Numbered from the stretch's first letter, positions 35,718-46,196 are shown. The stretch: DNA of 64,000 bases from Leptospira paudalimensis (GCF_026151345.1 NZ_JAMQPR010000001.1:466231-530230); one strand, 5' to 3'. Notes: generated by a model from the sequence alone, not told the origin. Numbers and translations are program-made.

Positions 35718-36191
35718 CTAATCCTCTTCGTCCTCTTCTGAATCTTCTTCGTCATCAGAGTCGTCGTCGAAATCATCATCCTCATCGTCCTCTTCTTCTT
35801 CTTCAGAATCATCACCAAATTCATCTTCATAACCGTCTTCAAATTCAGGTTTTTTAGCTTCTTCTTCAGGGATAAAATCTTCTTCGATGTCTTCTTCTGC
35901 ATGGGGAGCAAATGATGTTCCCGAAGTGGAAGTGACACCTGCAAGTTTGTCTTTTTCTGCTTGGAGGAGAGCTTTTTCTTCAGAAGAAAGGTATTTCCAT
36001 TGCACTAAGTCGTTAGTCAGTGCATACAATGCTTGGACTGTGAGTTTACGATTTTTTAATTTTTTAGGAAGAGTGATTTTTTCGATTTTATCGATCGCAC
36101 TGAAACCGGCCACACATGTTTCGTATTTTTTTTCCCGGCAAAGTTCTATTAAGGATACGATATCGAAGTCTTCTTTATGTGATTGGCTCAT
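35718..36191 (-). CDS. Candidate RNA polymerase omega-like protein with polyacidic tail
   Basis: This 157-residue protein has an N-terminal 85-residue part in which KKYETCVAGFSAIDKIEK and KNRKLTVQALYALTNDLVQ line up by eye with the NRFDLVLVAARRARQM and TVIALREI segments of RNA polymerase omega. The C-terminal 65 residues are nearly all Asp and Glu, with Ser, and must be disordered. Omega assists assembly of the beta-prime subunit. Whether this is the true omega is not proven. ATG 36191 is preceded by AGGA. Confidence 0.5.
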   Translation of the reverse strand: MSQSHKEDFDIVSLIELCREKKYETCVAGFSAIDKIEKITLPKKLKNRKLTVQALYALTNDLVQWKYLSSEEKALLQAEKDKLAGVTSTSGTSFAPHAEEDIEEDFIPEEEAKKPEFEDGYEDEFGDDSEEEEEDDEDDDFDDDSDDEEDSEEDEED

Positions 36192-36338
36192 TTTTTTATA
36201 AATTCCTGGGGAAGAGAGTGGAACGTTAGACCAGAATGGGGCATGGGGGTCATATGTCAAGGGAAAGTTCGAAAACGGACTTTACAGACGTTCTCCTTGT
36301 CCAAACCATGGGGATGGACCGTCCAAAATATGGGATTT

Positions 36339-36920
36339 ATGAAGACCCCCCTCAGTTTATTGATTAGTTTATGTCTCATTACTTGCGCACCTGCGAAATC
36401 CTCCTACTTTGGAGAAACTTCGTTTGTTGGTGTCACCGCGGATGGGGAAGAAATCAACTTTGCAAACTTGGCAAAAGACCAAATCGCGATGAATGTGTAT
36501 TCTCCTGACTGTGTACCCTGTTGGAAAGAAATTCCCGCATTAAATTTATTATACGTTGAGATCCAAAACAAATTTCCAACAAAAGCAATTTATATGGTAG
36601 TTGATCCATACCAAATTGTTCCTGATGTCACCGACGAACTTCCGTTTGGCCAAGTTTACCAATTGGCAAAAGAGAGAATGAAAGTTGAAATCAAAAATCG
36701 TAATATACAAATCCCTATCATCTTTATGAAGAAACCTTTTCGAGTTAAGGAAGGTGGACTTGTGACTGGAACACCAGAAACACTGCTGTTCGAAACAAAA
36801 CCTCTTCGCTTGTATTATAACTTCATAGGTTCAATCTCAGAACTAACGACAAAAGACTCTATTGAGAAAGATCCTAAATTCAATTTTTTTCGTTACCAAT
36901 TTGGAATGGAATCTATATGA
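36339..36920 (+). CDS. Thioredoxin-like (TlpA-type) lipoprotein
   Basis: This 193-residue protein starts with a signal peptide and a lipobox ending LITC, then a thioredoxin-fold domain with VYSPDCVPCWKEIPALN, the CxxC redox site. It should act as an envelope-anchored thiol oxidoreductase or resist oxidative damage. The frame is open much further upstream (36183), but those residues overlap the divergent gene at 36191 and lack a signal peptide. ATG 36330 is an alternative. It overlaps the next gene by ATGA. Confidence 0.83.
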   Translation: MKTPLSLLISLCLITCAPAKSSYFGETSFVGVTADGEEINFANLAKDQIAMNVYSPDCVPCWKEIPALNLLYVEIQNKFPTKAIYMVVDPYQIVPDVTDELPFGQVYQLAKERMKVEIKNRNIQIPIIFMKKPFRVKEGGLVTGTPETLLFETKPLRLYYNFIGSISELTTKDSIEKDPKFNFFRYQFGMESI

Positions 36921-37606
36921 GAGCAGTGATTATCAGATTCATTGATTGTGAAGGTCCTGGAATACTAGAACCAATTTTACGTGAAAAAGGATACCGTATC
37001 AGTTACCATAATGCTTATGATTCTCGTGTCCATTTGATGCCAGAGATTCATTTGAATTTTGATTTGATAGTCATGTTAGGTGGTCCGCAGTCAGTTGCCG
37101 ATCCTGATAAACAGGAATTTTTTAAACCATATTACGAAATTGTTGAAAATGTAATCTCTTTACCCAATAAAAAATTAATTGGAGTTTGTTTGGGGTCTCA
37201 AATCATAGCACGGGCATTCGGTGCAAATGTGAGGCCTGGAACAAAGGGTCCGGAAACAGGTTTTTCCGAACTTCAAATTTTAAAACCAGAACATCCTATC
37301 TTTTCTGGAATTCAAAAAGAATCTATCATGGCATTCCATTTGCACGAAGATATTTTTGATATTCCTGTTGGTGCCGATCATTTACTTGCCAGTGAGTTTT
37401 ACGCAAACCAAATGTTTTCATACAAAAACAGAGTGTTTGCATTTCAAACTCACTTAGAACCTACATTGCCAATGTTACAAGTTTGGCAAAATGTCCATAG
37501 GGAGTTTATCTCTAAGGGCAATGGAGATTTTTCTAACATCGATTCTAAACAGAAAATCATGGAAGAAAATGCCAAAATCATATTTAGCAATATTATAAAT
37601 TTATAA
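36917..37606 (+). CDS. Class I glutamine amidotransferase
   Basis: This 229-residue protein contains the nucleophile motif [24 protein letters not shown] for the oxyanion region, and FQTHLEPT with the His-Glu pair, so the catalytic triad is complete. It resembles free-standing GMP-synthase-type amidotransferases. The acceptor enzyme is unknown. Its ATG overlaps the preceding TlpA-like gene's TGA by ATGA, and secA follows 10 bases later. Confidence 0.88.
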   Translation: MRAVIIRFIDCEGPGILEPILREKGYRISYHNAYDSRVHLMPEIHLNFDLIVMLGGPQSVADPDKQEFFKPYYEIVENVISLPNKKLIGVCLGSQIIARAFGANVRPGTKGPETGFSELQILKPEHPIFSGIQKESIMAFHLHEDIFDIPVGADHLLASEFYANQMFSYKNRVFAFQTHLEPTLPMLQVWQNVHREFISKGNGDFSNIDSKQKIMEENAKIIFSNIINL

Positions 37607-37616
37607 CGGACAAAAC

Positions 37617-40376
37617 ATGTTTCAAAAAATCTTAACTATACTATTCGGTAGCAAATACGAAAGAGATTTAAAAAGGCTCAATCCAATCGTAGAAGCAATC
37701 AATTCATTTGAAGTTTCAATCAAAGCGATGGACGATGAAACACTTTCCTCTCAAACACTTAAGTTTAAAGAAAGATTGGCAAACGGGGAAACTCTAGATG
37801 ATATTTTACCAGAAGCATTCGCAACTGTAAGAGAAGTTGCGTATCGTACATTAGGTATGCGCCATTTTGATGTTCAGATGATGGGTGGTATTTCCTTACA
37901 TTGGGGCAATATTTCTGAGATGAAAACTGGTGAGGGTAAAACTTTAACGTCTACACTTCCTATTTATCTCAATTCACTTTCAGGTGAAGGGGTTCACGTA
38001 GTTACAGTTAACGACTATTTGGCGAAACGGGATGCGAATTGGATGCGCCCTGTTTTTGAATTTTTAAAAGTATCTGTTGGTGTCATTCAACATGATATGG
38101 ATCACGAAGAACGTAAAGTTGCCTATAATTCTGATATAACTTACGGAACAAACAACGAATTTGGTTTTGATTATTTGCGTGATAACATGGTAAGTTACAA
38201 AGAACACCGTGTCCAAAGACAACATAACTTTGCCATTGTGGATGAGGTTGACTCAATCCTAATTGATGAAGCAAGAACCCCACTCATCATTTCAGGTCCA
38301 GCAGAAGAATCCACTGACAAATATCTTAAGGTTAATAAAATCATCCCTAAGTTAATTGAAGGAGAAGACTTCGAAATTGATGAAAAAGCAAAAAATGTAA
38401 TTTTGTCAGAAGCTGGTGTTCATCATGTGGAAAACTTATTGGAAGTGGAAAACCTTTACCACGCAGAGAATATTGAACTTGTTCACCACGTACAACAGGC
38501 TCTAAAAGCTCATAAAATCTTTTTTAAAGACAAAGATTATGTAGTGCAAGATGGGGAAGTGATCATTGTTGATGAGTTTACGGGCCGTCTTATGAAAGGA
38601 AGGCGTTACTCTGATGGATTACATCAGTCATTGGAAGCTAAAGAAGGTGTTCCCATTGCACGTGAATCGCAAACATTAGCATCCATTACATTCCAAAATT
38701 ATTTCCGTATTTATAAAAAACTAGCCGGTATGACTGGAACGGCTGATACGGAAGCTGAGGAATTTAAAAAAATCTATAACTTAGATGTCATTGTAATTCC
38801 TTCTAATTTAAAAATCCAACGCCAAGATTTACCTGACCGTGTTTATAAAACGGAACGAGAAAAGTTTGATGCAGTCGTAAAAGACATCCAAGAAAAAGTT
38901 TCAAGGAAACAGCCGGTATTAGTTGGAACAATTTCAATTGAAAAATCGGAAGTTTTATCTAAACTATTATTATCACATGGAATCCAACACAATGTTTTAA
39001 ACGCAAAACAACACGAAAGAGAATCGGAAATTGTAGCCAACGCAGGTAAACCAGGAGCCATCACAATTGCAACCAACATGGCAGGTCGAGGAACAGATAT
39101 TGTTCTAGGTGGTGCGCCTAAATACAAAGATGATTTGGAAAAATTGGATGATAAATGTGATTCTTTAGGAATCAAAAACAAAAATGAATTAGAGGTAATC
39201 TATAGTTTTCGAGAATGTCTCATCAAACAAAAGTTCGATGAAGCAGAAGGGAAAATCGGGGATGTTCGAAATGAAACGATCAAAAAAGAATGTCTCAAAA
39301 TATTGACAGATGCAAAAAAATGGAAAGTAGATCATGATTTTGTAATTGGAGCAGGTGGACTTCATATCATTGGTTCTGAACGACATGAATCAAGAAGGAT
39401 TGATAACCAGCTTCGTGGAAGGTCAGGTCGACAAGGTGATCCAGGTTCCTCAAGATTCTATTTATCGTTACAAGATGATTTGATGAGAATTTTTGGATCT
39501 GATCGTATCGCACGTATCATGGATACTTTAAAAATGCCTGAAGGCCAGGAATTGGAACACAGTATGGTCTCCAATGCAATTGCAAGGGCACAAAAACGAG
39601 TCGAAGGTCACAACTTTGATATCAGAAAACACTTGTTAGAGTATGATGATGTCATGAACCGCCAAAGAATTTATATCTATGGGATTCGTAACGAATTATT
39701 GGACAAAGGAAATATGTCCAAAACCATCGTTGATTTTTTTGACGAAGTGGTGGAAAACCAAGTAATTCTATATTGTGAAGGTAATAATGTTGATGCTTGG
39801 GAAATAGAGTCTCTCAATGAGTGGTTACAAAGTTTAGGCATCGAGCATACCATAGAAGTAAAAGATTTCAAAAAAGAATCTAATCCACAATTAAAAGTAT
39901 TTGAAGTTGTATCAAAATTAGTGAAAGAACTTTATGATTTTAAAGTTTCTTCCATTGGAGATGATATTTGGAGATCGATTGAAAGGAATGTTTTCCTTGA
40001 TATTTTAGATCATAGATGGAAAGAACATTTATATGCAATGGACCATTTAAAAGAAGGAATTTGGACTGTTGGTTATGGTGAGAAAAATCCACTCATCGAA
40101 TACAAACTGCAAGGTTTTAAGATGTTTGACCAATTGGTGGAAAATCTTAAAAACGAAGTAGTTTCTTTTTTGCTTAAAATTGAAGTAACTGAATCTGATA
40201 AAAAACAGGATGATTCTTCACCAAAAGAGTACAAAAAAATTGGCCAAGAACAAAGAGCGGAAGTGGACATGTTTGGCAATGAGTTAAAATCCAATAAAAC
40301 TAAACCACAAGTTTCCTCAACCACAAGTTCTGGGGGCGGTTCAGAGAGAAGGTCTAGTCGCCGTAACAAGCGTTAA
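37617..40376 (+). CDS. secA: Preprotein translocase ATPase SecA
   Basis: This 919-residue motor drives secreted and outer-membrane proteins through SecYEG. Walker A is MKTGEGKTL near residue 102, and Walker B includes [25 protein letters not shown] and [20 protein letters not shown] and [18 protein letters not shown] are the DEAD-type and NBD2 motifs. The C-terminal end is Lys/Arg/Ser-rich and lacks the CxCx8CH zinc motif used in many SecAs to bind SecB. It follows the amidotransferase by 10 bases. Confidence 0.97.
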   Translation: MFQKILTILFGSKYERDLKRLNPIVEAINSFEVSIKAMDDETLSSQTLKFKERLANGETLDDILPEAFATVREVAYRTLGMRHFDVQMMGGISLHWGNISEMKTGEGKTLTSTLPIYLNSLSGEGVHVVTVNDYLAKRDANWMRPVFEFLKVSVGVIQHDMDHEERKVAYNSDITYGTNNEFGFDYLRDNMVSYKEHRVQRQHNFAIVDEVDSILIDEARTPLIISGPAEESTDKYLKVNKIIPKLIEGEDFEIDEKAKNVILSEAGVHHVENLLEVENLYHAENIELVHHVQQALKAHKIFFKDKDYVVQDGEVIIVDEFTGRLMKGRRYSDGLHQSLEAKEGVPIARESQTLASITFQNYFRIYKKLAGMTGTADTEAEEFKKIYNLDVIVIPSNLKIQRQDLPDRVYKTEREKFDAVVKDIQEKVSRKQPVLVGTISIEKSEVLSKLLLSHGIQHNVLNAKQHERESEIVANAGKPGAITIATNMAGRGTDIVLGGAPKYKDDLEKLDDKCDSLGIKNKNELEVIYSFRECLIKQKFDEAEGKIGDVRNETIKKECLKILTDAKKWKVDHDFVIGAGGLHIIGSERHESRRIDNQLRGRSGRQGDPGSSRFYLSLQDDLMRIFGSDRIARIMDTLKMPEGQELEHSMVSNAIARAQKRVEGHNFDIRKHLLEYDDVMNRQRIYIYGIRNELLDKGNMSKTIVDFFDEVVENQVILYCEGNNVDAWEIESLNEWLQSLGIEHTIEVKDFKKESNPQLKVFEVVSKLVKELYDFKVSSIGDDIWRSIERNVFLDILDHRWKEHLYAMDHLKEGIWTVGYGEKNPLIEYKLQGFKMFDQLVENLKNEVVSFLLKIEVTESDKKQDDSSPKEYKKIGQEQRAEVDMFGNELKSNKTKPQVSSTTSSGGGSERRSSRRNKR

Positions 40377-40431
40377 GATGATTGAGATTGGATGTTTCTA
40401 ACTCCATTCAAATTAATCAATTGTTATATCT

Positions 40432-40478
40432 AAAAAAAACTCAAGTAATCTAATTTGTTTCAAACTAGATTACTTGAG
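40432..40478 (-). terminator. Strong intrinsic terminator of the lipoprotein operon
   Basis: A perfect 13-base stem (CTCAAGTAATCTA at 40440-40452, TAGATTACTTGAG at 40466-40478) is followed, in minus-strand reading, by eight T residues (read as A on plus at 40432-40439). It sits 21 bases after the 40499 lipoprotein stop. Confidence 0.9.
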
Positions 40479-40498
40479 GATTCAAATTGAAAATACCC

Positions 40499-41380
40499 TT
40501 ATTCTATATATTTTGCAATGACACCATCTATGTCAGATCCATTGTCATATGAATGTGGATAGGTGTAACCATTCCCTGTGTTTGGGTTCGTCACACCTGA
40601 TGCGGAAATCATTTTTATATATTTAAATCCATTGGTTTGAATCATTGATCGAGCAGATGAATCACAGTTGGCACCTGGTCCGCCAACAATTAGATCATCT
40701 AAATTGAAGCCATCTCCACCACCTAACAAAAATCCGTTCCCTGTTGGAGTAAATAATTCATTTAAAGTAAAGGGTTTTGTGGCCATATTGTAAATCACTG
40801 GTCGAAGTCCCGCAAAACCAGGCCAAGATGATATTTTATTACTATCAGATACACTCGGATTATAACCGCTTAGATCAAATCCACAGTATTCGGTTCCATT
40901 AAAAGAAACTTGTACGACCATTGGGTCAAAAGCATAACGATCGCTAGATTCTGATACTCTGAATGGATTTTCGTAGACGATAAAATCGATACCACTTACA
41001 TTCTTAACAGTTTTTCCTGCCCAAGATAAAGTCAAACTAGCACCAGTTCCTGTCAAATTTAAGGCATATACATCTAATGAACCTGAAAACTCTCCGCCAC
41101 CACAGATTCCATTGATCGCTTTGGCCGGATTATTAAATCCACTGACTGTTGAATTAGCGGAGACAACTGTATTTGCAATTGGGATTTCAGTCGGTAGAGA
41201 TGTTGGTGGACATGGTATAGCAGAAGAATTATTTACCTTCGGAATTGCAAGTAACGATAATAAGAGATCATTTTTATTTTCCTCTTCTTTACATTGTAAA
41301 AAAGGAAAGGTAAATATGAATATAAATAGGACTGATTTTAATTGGTAGTTTCCCAAGTTGGTTCTCCTATATGCCTTCAT
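40499..41380 (-). CDS. B12-riboswitch-linked surface lipoprotein
   Basis: This 293-residue lipoprotein has a signal peptide ending FLQC. The mature domain has FIVYENPFRVSESS, DPMVVQVSFNGTEYCGFDL, GDGFNLDDL and a C-terminal DIDGV motif. I recall the same Glu-Asn-Pro-Phe, VSxDG and DLDDV pattern in 'cell surface proteins' of cobalamin loci in Proteobacteria; this needs checking. It is the second gene downstream of the cobalamin riboswitch. AGGAGA just before TTG 41356 suggests the true start is there; ATG 41380 lacks a ribosome binding site. Confidence 0.85.
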   Translation of the reverse strand: MKAYRRTNLGNYQLKSVLFIFIFTFPFLQCKEEENKNDLLLSLLAIPKVNNSSAIPCPPTSLPTEIPIANTVVSANSTVSGFNNPAKAINGICGGGEFSGSLDVYALNLTGTGASLTLSWAGKTVKNVSGIDFIVYENPFRVSESSDRYAFDPMVVQVSFNGTEYCGFDLSGYNPSVSDSNKISSWPGFAGLRPVIYNMATKPFTLNELFTPTGNGFLLGGGDGFNLDDLIVGGPGANCDSSARSMIQTNGFKYIKMISASGVTNPNTGNGYTYPHSYDNGSDIDGVIAKYIE

Positions 41381-41412
41381 TCAATATTATAATGAAGGCA
41401 AAATTTTGATTC

Positions 41413-41994
41413 TTAAAAAGTTCTCGTTAGAAAATTGAAGGCAAAGGAACCATTACATCCTGCAGATTTTGGATTTGTAGTATAGACTGTTCCAGATGCT
41501 TTTCTTGAATTAAGGTCAGTTTTAGTTTCAGCTAACGTTGGTTTGCCATTAAATACATCACAAATTAAAATTTCTTTCGCATCTGTAATCGTCCATATGA
41601 GTGCAGAAATATTTGCGCTATTTTTAGGTTTGTAATACAAAACTCGATCGGTATTATTAAATTCTACGATCTCTGCATTTACACGGTAGGTTGAAGTTCC
41701 TGCTCCATTTACATAATCTACATATAAATATCCAGTTGTAGTTCCAAAGTTGGATTGGATTGTAACTGTATTGGAGCCAGGTGTATTACAAGTGCCAGCA
41801 GAACAACTTGCTTGTAAGTATGTACCTCTAATTTCGATTTGCCCAGCTTCTCTTGACGATGACTCAACGGTTTTTAATAAACCTAATGCTAGATTATTGT
41901 CAGCAACTGATTTGTCTACTTTGCCAGTATCAGCACACGCTGAAATCACCAGTGCTAATAACATCACGAGTGTTAGTTTAATTAAAGTTTTCAT
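41413..41994 (-). CDS. Lipoprotein, first gene after the cobalamin riboswitch
   Basis: This 193-residue protein has a classic lipobox LVISAC after a hydrophobic signal. It contains two conserved-looking Cys in the body (CSAGTC) and mixed beta structure, compatible with a small Ig- or jelly-roll-like fold. I do not recognise the family. It is preceded by a riboswitch (42123-42325) and an unusual hairpin that holds AGGAG in its loop (41997-42012). A role in binding or passing corrinoids is inferred from its regulation. Confidence 0.85.
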   Translation of the reverse strand: MKTLIKLTLVMLLALVISACADTGKVDKSVADNNLALGLLKTVESSSREAGQIEIRGTYLQASCSAGTCNTPGSNTVTIQSNFGTTTGYLYVDYVNGAGTSTYRVNAEIVEFNNTDRVLYYKPKNSANISALIWTITDAKEILICDVFNGKPTLAETKTDLNSRKASGTVYTTNPKSAGCNGSFAFNFLTRTF

Positions 41995-41996
41995 TT

Positions 41997-42012
41997 AGAT
42001 TCTCCTAAATCT
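41997..42012 (-). promoter_or_regulatory. Ribosome binding site held in a small hairpin loop
   Basis: The minus strand folds as AGATT-TAGGAG-AATCT, a 5-base stem with the Shine-Dalgarno core AGGAG in the loop, 3 bases before ATG 41994. It may tune initiation downstream of the riboswitch. Confidence 0.5.
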
Positions 42013-42122
42013 TTTTTGAAATTTAGGGGAACACGAAACGGAAAGTTGTTACGACATGAATGTAACCATGTGTATACCAAATCTAAAGATAATAATCGAA
42101 TAGTTTTGTTTTCCATACGGGT

Positions 42123-42325
42123 GCCCCGAATTTTCCTTCGGGGCCCCTTTATGCTCTCTATTGAAAATAAAGAGCATAAGTGTGCAAAGTTCCCAATCCA
42201 CGAGAAAACATTGCGGGGAAGATCTGGCTCAACAGAAAAAGGTATTAGCTATTTTCCGTATTACAGTTGCGGGTCAGCACAGGATTCTCACCTGTTTCCT
42301 CCCTGAAGGTATTGTCACATTTGTC
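42123..42325 (-). promoter_or_regulatory. Cobalamin (AdoCbl-type) riboswitch with expression hairpins
   Basis: Read on the minus strand, the leader shows the cobalamin hallmarks: GGAAACAGGTGAGAATCC and CTGACCCGCAACTGTAA (B12-box, with A for the usual C in GCCACTG), then GAGCCAGATCTTCCCCGC. Downstream are two perfect hairpins, TTATGCTCT/AGAGCATAA (42149-42157, 42171-42179) and GCCCCGAA/TTCGGGGC (42123-42130, 42137-42144). The second lacks a T tract, so the control may act at translation or via Rho. It begins right after the dihaem peroxidase stop and leads into two lipoprotein genes. Confidence 0.92.
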
Positions 42326-42350
42326 TTAGCATGATTATGCGTCAACAAAT

Positions 42351-43430
42351 TTAATTTGATTTTGTTTTATCAGAGAGTGTTTTTAAGAACACAATCAGCA
42401 AATCTATTTCTGAACTTGACAATCGCCTGTTCAATTTGTACTCATTCATCCTTTCAATTGTCACTCTAAGGGAAGTTACACTTCCGTCATGGAAGTATGG
42501 CTGAGTTAAAGTTACATTTCTTAAGCTTGGAATTTTAAATAAATATCTATCATTCGAATTACCTGTAATTTCAAACTTACCAAAATCATTTGGATTGTAT
42601 AAAAAAGAAGATTCAAGTTTTGAAAGATTATTACCACCTAATAGGTATCCTGAATGGCAATTAGTGCATCCAACTTCTAAAAAAATATTCAGTCCTTCCA
42701 GTTCCTGTCGATTGAAGATAAGTAAATTACCCATAACAAAATCATCAAATTTTGATTTTGAAATTAAACTTCTTTCAAAGGACGCTAAAGATGATCTAAC
42801 ATTGTGTAGACTAATATTTGGGTTTGATGGGAAGGCCCTTACAAAATATTCGCTATAAGAGGGATCATTCTGGATTTTTTGTATCAGTTCGGATTCAGAT
42901 GATAATGACATTTCTATTGGATTGATAAATGGGTCAATTGCTTGGTCATAGAGTGAATTTCTCCTACCATCCCAAAACAGTACAGAACTATAGCCAACAT
43001 TTAAAATCGTTGGTGTATTTCTTTTCCCAAGTTGGCCAAATGTACCCCTCGGTGTGGATTGACGATCCATACCAGCTGATCTTCCATCTATAGGATGGCA
43101 GGTAACACAAGCTTGGATTTGATTTGCAGACAAATTAATATCACGAAATAGCTTATTACCTAAATTAATTTTTGCATCGGTATCCTCTTCTGAACCAGGG
43201 GGAAAATCAGGAAGAGAACCAATTTGATTCTTGGCTCTTTGTTGGAGATCGGAAGCAAAAGAAATATCGTTAATAAATTGTATTGAAATTAAATATTGAA
43301 ATTGGTTGTTTTCACCAGTATCATTTTTGAATTCTTTGCAATTAGAAACACAAACAAATGTTAATATAGAAAAGAATAGAATTAAGAATTTTACTTTATC
43401 GATGACTCTTTTTGTTGCAGTGGATCCCAT
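42351..43430 (-). CDS. Dihaem cytochrome c peroxidase (CcpA/MauG-like) lipoprotein
   Basis: This 359-residue protein has a signal peptide with lipobox VSNC and two c-type haem motifs, CVTCH and CTNCH. RSAGMDRQSTPRG, LFWDGRRNSL, NPIEMSLSSE and QPYFHDGSV are typical of the MauG/CcpA family, which reduce hydrogen peroxide or oxidise a partner protein. ATG 43430 is preferred over the TTG at 43466, which has no better ribosome binding site. It is upstream of the riboswitch, so probably not controlled by it. The adjacency may still matter. Confidence 0.9.
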   Translation of the reverse strand: MGSTATKRVIDKVKFLILFFSILTFVCVSNCKEFKNDTGENNQFQYLISIQFINDISFASDLQQRAKNQIGSLPDFPPGSEEDTDAKINLGNKLFRDINLSANQIQACVTCHPIDGRSAGMDRQSTPRGTFGQLGKRNTPTILNVGYSSVLFWDGRRNSLYDQAIDPFINPIEMSLSSESELIQKIQNDPSYSEYFVRAFPSNPNISLHNVRSSLASFERSLISKSKFDDFVMGNLLIFNRQELEGLNIFLEVGCTNCHSGYLLGGNNLSKLESSFLYNPNDFGKFEITGNSNDRYLFKIPSLRNVTLTQPYFHDGSVTSLRVTIERMNEYKLNRRLSSSEIDLLIVFLKTLSDKTKSN

Positions 43431-43529
43431 GATGACCAAACAGGGAATCCATACAATTTTGAGCAAACAAAATTCAAAAACTAGAAAAAACGTCTATCCG
43501 TTAGGTGATAAAGTTAAAAAAATCATTCA

Positions 43530-45584
43530 TTAGTGGGTGCGAAACGTATTTGTGATCTTGGCAATGTTAGTTGCTATGTCCCCAATTTTTTGGCTTACTT
43601 GGTTCAAATCTTCTGAATTATTTGCGAGTTCTTGAGCACTTCCAGATAATGTGTTCACGGTATTAACCATGTCTTCTGATGCTTTTTTTTGTTCTCTACT
43701 CGATAATTCGATCGTTCGCGCCATTTCTTCTAAGCCATTGAGTTCACTTGTGACACTCAGTAAACTTTTGGATTGAGTTGTCATTTCTTCTTTAAGGTGT
43801 GTTACAGCATTATTCATGCGTTTTGATTGACCCACAATTTCACTGAGTGCACTCACTGCTTCCATTACATGAGTGGAACCTTCATTGACTACAAGATGAC
43901 TTTTATCGATTAATTTTTTAATACTCTTCACTGAAGATTGTGTTTTATCAGCTAATTTTGAAATTTCTTCTGCCACTACAGCAAATCCCATTCCTGCATC
44001 ACCAGCTCGCGCTGCTTCTATACTAGCATTTAATGCAAGTAAGTTGGTTCTTTCTGAAATTTCAGTAATCAAATCAATTATCCCCGTGATTTCTTTAGTC
44101 ACAGATCGGATTTCAGTCATTGTCATATCGGTATTTTGTATCGATCTATTTCCTGAATTTGCAAGTGAAGTTGATTGATCGGAAAGTTCAGTTAATTGCA
44201 ATAGTGCCTTTTCAATATTTGCAATCGAACTTTTGATCGTTGTCATTTCTTCCGTAATTTTTACTATATTTTTTGTTTCATTTGTGATGAATTCGAACAT
44301 AATTTCGAATGAAGTAGTCAACTCTTCCAATGATGCTGCTGATTCTTCAGACACAGAAGCAAGCGATGTTGCGTTATCTGAAACAGAAATGGCATCTTGT
44401 TTTAATTTTGAAGATACTTTTTCAGATTCGCTGACAGACATTTTTAATTGGTTCATGATCTGATTTAGATTTTCTAAGAATAAATTGATGGAATAAGTAA
44501 TTTTACCGATTTCATTGTTTCCGAAGTCAGGTAATTTATTTGTAAGGTCTGCTTCACCGCTTGAAAGTTCATCAATTTTAATGAGCACTTTTTTTAATGG
44601 ATCATTGACACTTTTGAATATAAAATAAACGAAAACAGTAGATATGAGTAAGGAGATGAATACTAAGATGATATTAAAATTTCTTTTCCAGGTAAGCAAT
44701 TGAACACGATCGCTTATAATTTGTTCGAGAAGAAAATTTGATTTGCCTTGGATGGTACCAGCGATGGAAGTACCTTTGTGTACCGTGTTAAAAAGAATAT
44801 CAGCTGATGTTGGCTTGATTTTATTTTGTAAAAGAGTGCTTTTAAGTTCTACTATGTAGTCGGAACAGGTTTTCTCTGCATTTTTTTTGACTTCTTCCAA
44901 TTCCTTTTTGTATTTTTGATTGGCATCAAAGGATTTTTTATACGATTTACTAATTTCTCTACATGTTACTTCAATTCCATTAATTGTTAAGATGGCTTTG
45001 GTAAGACTTTCACTCGAAAATGTTTTTGATTTTGCGTTTAAACCTAAGTATTCGTCTCGAATCATTTCTTTTAATAGGGAAATGTTTTGGTACATAGACG
45101 GCACACGAAATAAGACAATTTCCATTTGGTAATACGAATCAACTTCCGGATCTAAGATTAAATTCGAAAGGTCTCCAATTTTTAGCAAAAGTTCTTGTGT
45201 ATCATTCAAAAATTGTAGAGTCGTAGTTTGGTCGAAAGAATCCTTTTTTGCATATTGTTCAAGTTTCACAACTTCATCGGCATCTATACTAATGATTTCA
45301 GTTTCTATGATTTGTTTTTTGATATTTTGAAGGTGGGGAATTAATTCTTTGGTAGACTCTTGCCCAATTTTTAATCTACGTAAACCTTCTCGATAGGTTG
45401 CTGATATTGGTTGGATGGTTACTAGTCCGAGTTGTTCTTTTCTAGAAAATTCAAGGGTTTCGTTTTGCGATTGGACTAATAAAAATAAGATAAATACTAA
45501 AGAAACAATGAGCGGAAGTGGAAAGAGCAATAATCGGCTTTGGATAGAAATTTTTGACAGAAATCTCATTAGTGATAAACTCAT
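43530..45584 (-). CDS. Methyl-accepting chemotaxis protein
   Basis: This 684-residue transmembrane receptor has an N-terminal membrane segment at about 15-35, a periplasmic sensing region of about 260 residues, a second membrane segment near residue 305, a HAMP domain, and a cytoplasmic coiled signalling rod. The hairpin tip reads [31 protein letters not shown]. Leptospira have many such receptors. The ligand is unknown. It is 100 bases upstream of the dihaem peroxidase on the same strand. Confidence 0.95.
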   Translation of the reverse strand: MSLSLMRFLSKISIQSRLLLFPLPLIVSLVFILFLLVQSQNETLEFSRKEQLGLVTIQPISATYREGLRRLKIGQESTKELIPHLQNIKKQIIETEIISIDADEVVKLEQYAKKDSFDQTTTLQFLNDTQELLLKIGDLSNLILDPEVDSYYQMEIVLFRVPSMYQNISLLKEMIRDEYLGLNAKSKTFSSESLTKAILTINGIEVTCREISKSYKKSFDANQKYKKELEEVKKNAEKTCSDYIVELKSTLLQNKIKPTSADILFNTVHKGTSIAGTIQGKSNFLLEQIISDRVQLLTWKRNFNIILVFISLLISTVFVYFIFKSVNDPLKKVLIKIDELSSGEADLTNKLPDFGNNEIGKITYSINLFLENLNQIMNQLKMSVSESEKVSSKLKQDAISVSDNATSLASVSEESAASLEELTTSFEIMFEFITNETKNIVKITEEMTTIKSSIANIEKALLQLTELSDQSTSLANSGNRSIQNTDMTMTEIRSVTKEITGIIDLITEISERTNLLALNASIEAARAGDAGMGFAVVAEEISKLADKTQSSVKSIKKLIDKSHLVVNEGSTHVMEAVSALSEIVGQSKRMNNAVTHLKEEMTTQSKSLLSVTSELNGLEEMARTIELSSREQKKASEDMVNTVNTLSGSAQELANNSEDLNQVSQKIGDIATNIAKITNTFRTH

Positions 45585-45685
45585 TTTAAAGGTTCAGACG
45601 ATTTTTTATAACATTTCATTGCAAAAGGATTAATGATTTCCAAAATTTTACTCATTTCATTTCTTAGAAGATCTACGGAGGATTT

Positions 45686-46132
45686 ATGAAACAATCCCTA
45701 GTCATTCCCATCCTACTTGTCTCTTTGCAATGTGCAAAAACGGTACTGGTAAAAAACCAAGAAAACCTTTTTGAAAATTGTATGAAAACGTTCCAAGATG
45801 AACAAAAGTGCAAAGAATTTATGTCGAACTCTGTTAAAGATATCCAAACAGATGAAGAAAAACGTGAGGAAGATCTTGCTAAGTTGACAAAAGAACAACT
45901 GGCTGGTCTTAAATTACGTAAGGAAATCAAGGATACACTTCCTGGTAAAAACGGTAATTTTGTAAAAGAGTTTATTGGAGTGCCAGATGAAATCAAAAGG
46001 GGAGGGGACAGAGAGTATTGGATTTATAAGAGACCAATTTGTAAATTTGATGGTGAATCTCCGCCAGATAAAGAAATCACTGTGATCTTCAGAAGGTCCT
46101 TTGTTGAGAAGGTTGAACATAAAAAACCATAA
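45686..46132 (+). CDS. Lipoprotein of unknown function
   Basis: This 148-residue protein has a signal peptide with lipobox VSLQC after ATG 45686, and GGAGG precedes it. The mature region is charged and helix-forming (DIQTDEEKREEDLAKLTKEQ), with two Cys (ENCMKTFQDEQKCK) and an acidic, Lys-rich second half. I do not recognise it. It sits divergent to the MCP gene and converges on the lipoprotein/porin operon, with a hairpin between. Confidence 0.75.
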   Translation: MKQSLVIPILLVSLQCAKTVLVKNQENLFENCMKTFQDEQKCKEFMSNSVKDIQTDEEKREEDLAKLTKEQLAGLKLRKEIKDTLPGKNGNFVKEFIGVPDEIKRGGDREYWIYKRPICKFDGESPPDKEITVIFRRSFVEKVEHKKP

Positions 46133-46196
46133 GTGATGTTGGTTCATTTTTCTTTCGATCAAGTATTATAAAGTGAAAAGTTAAAGTAAAGGAAAT

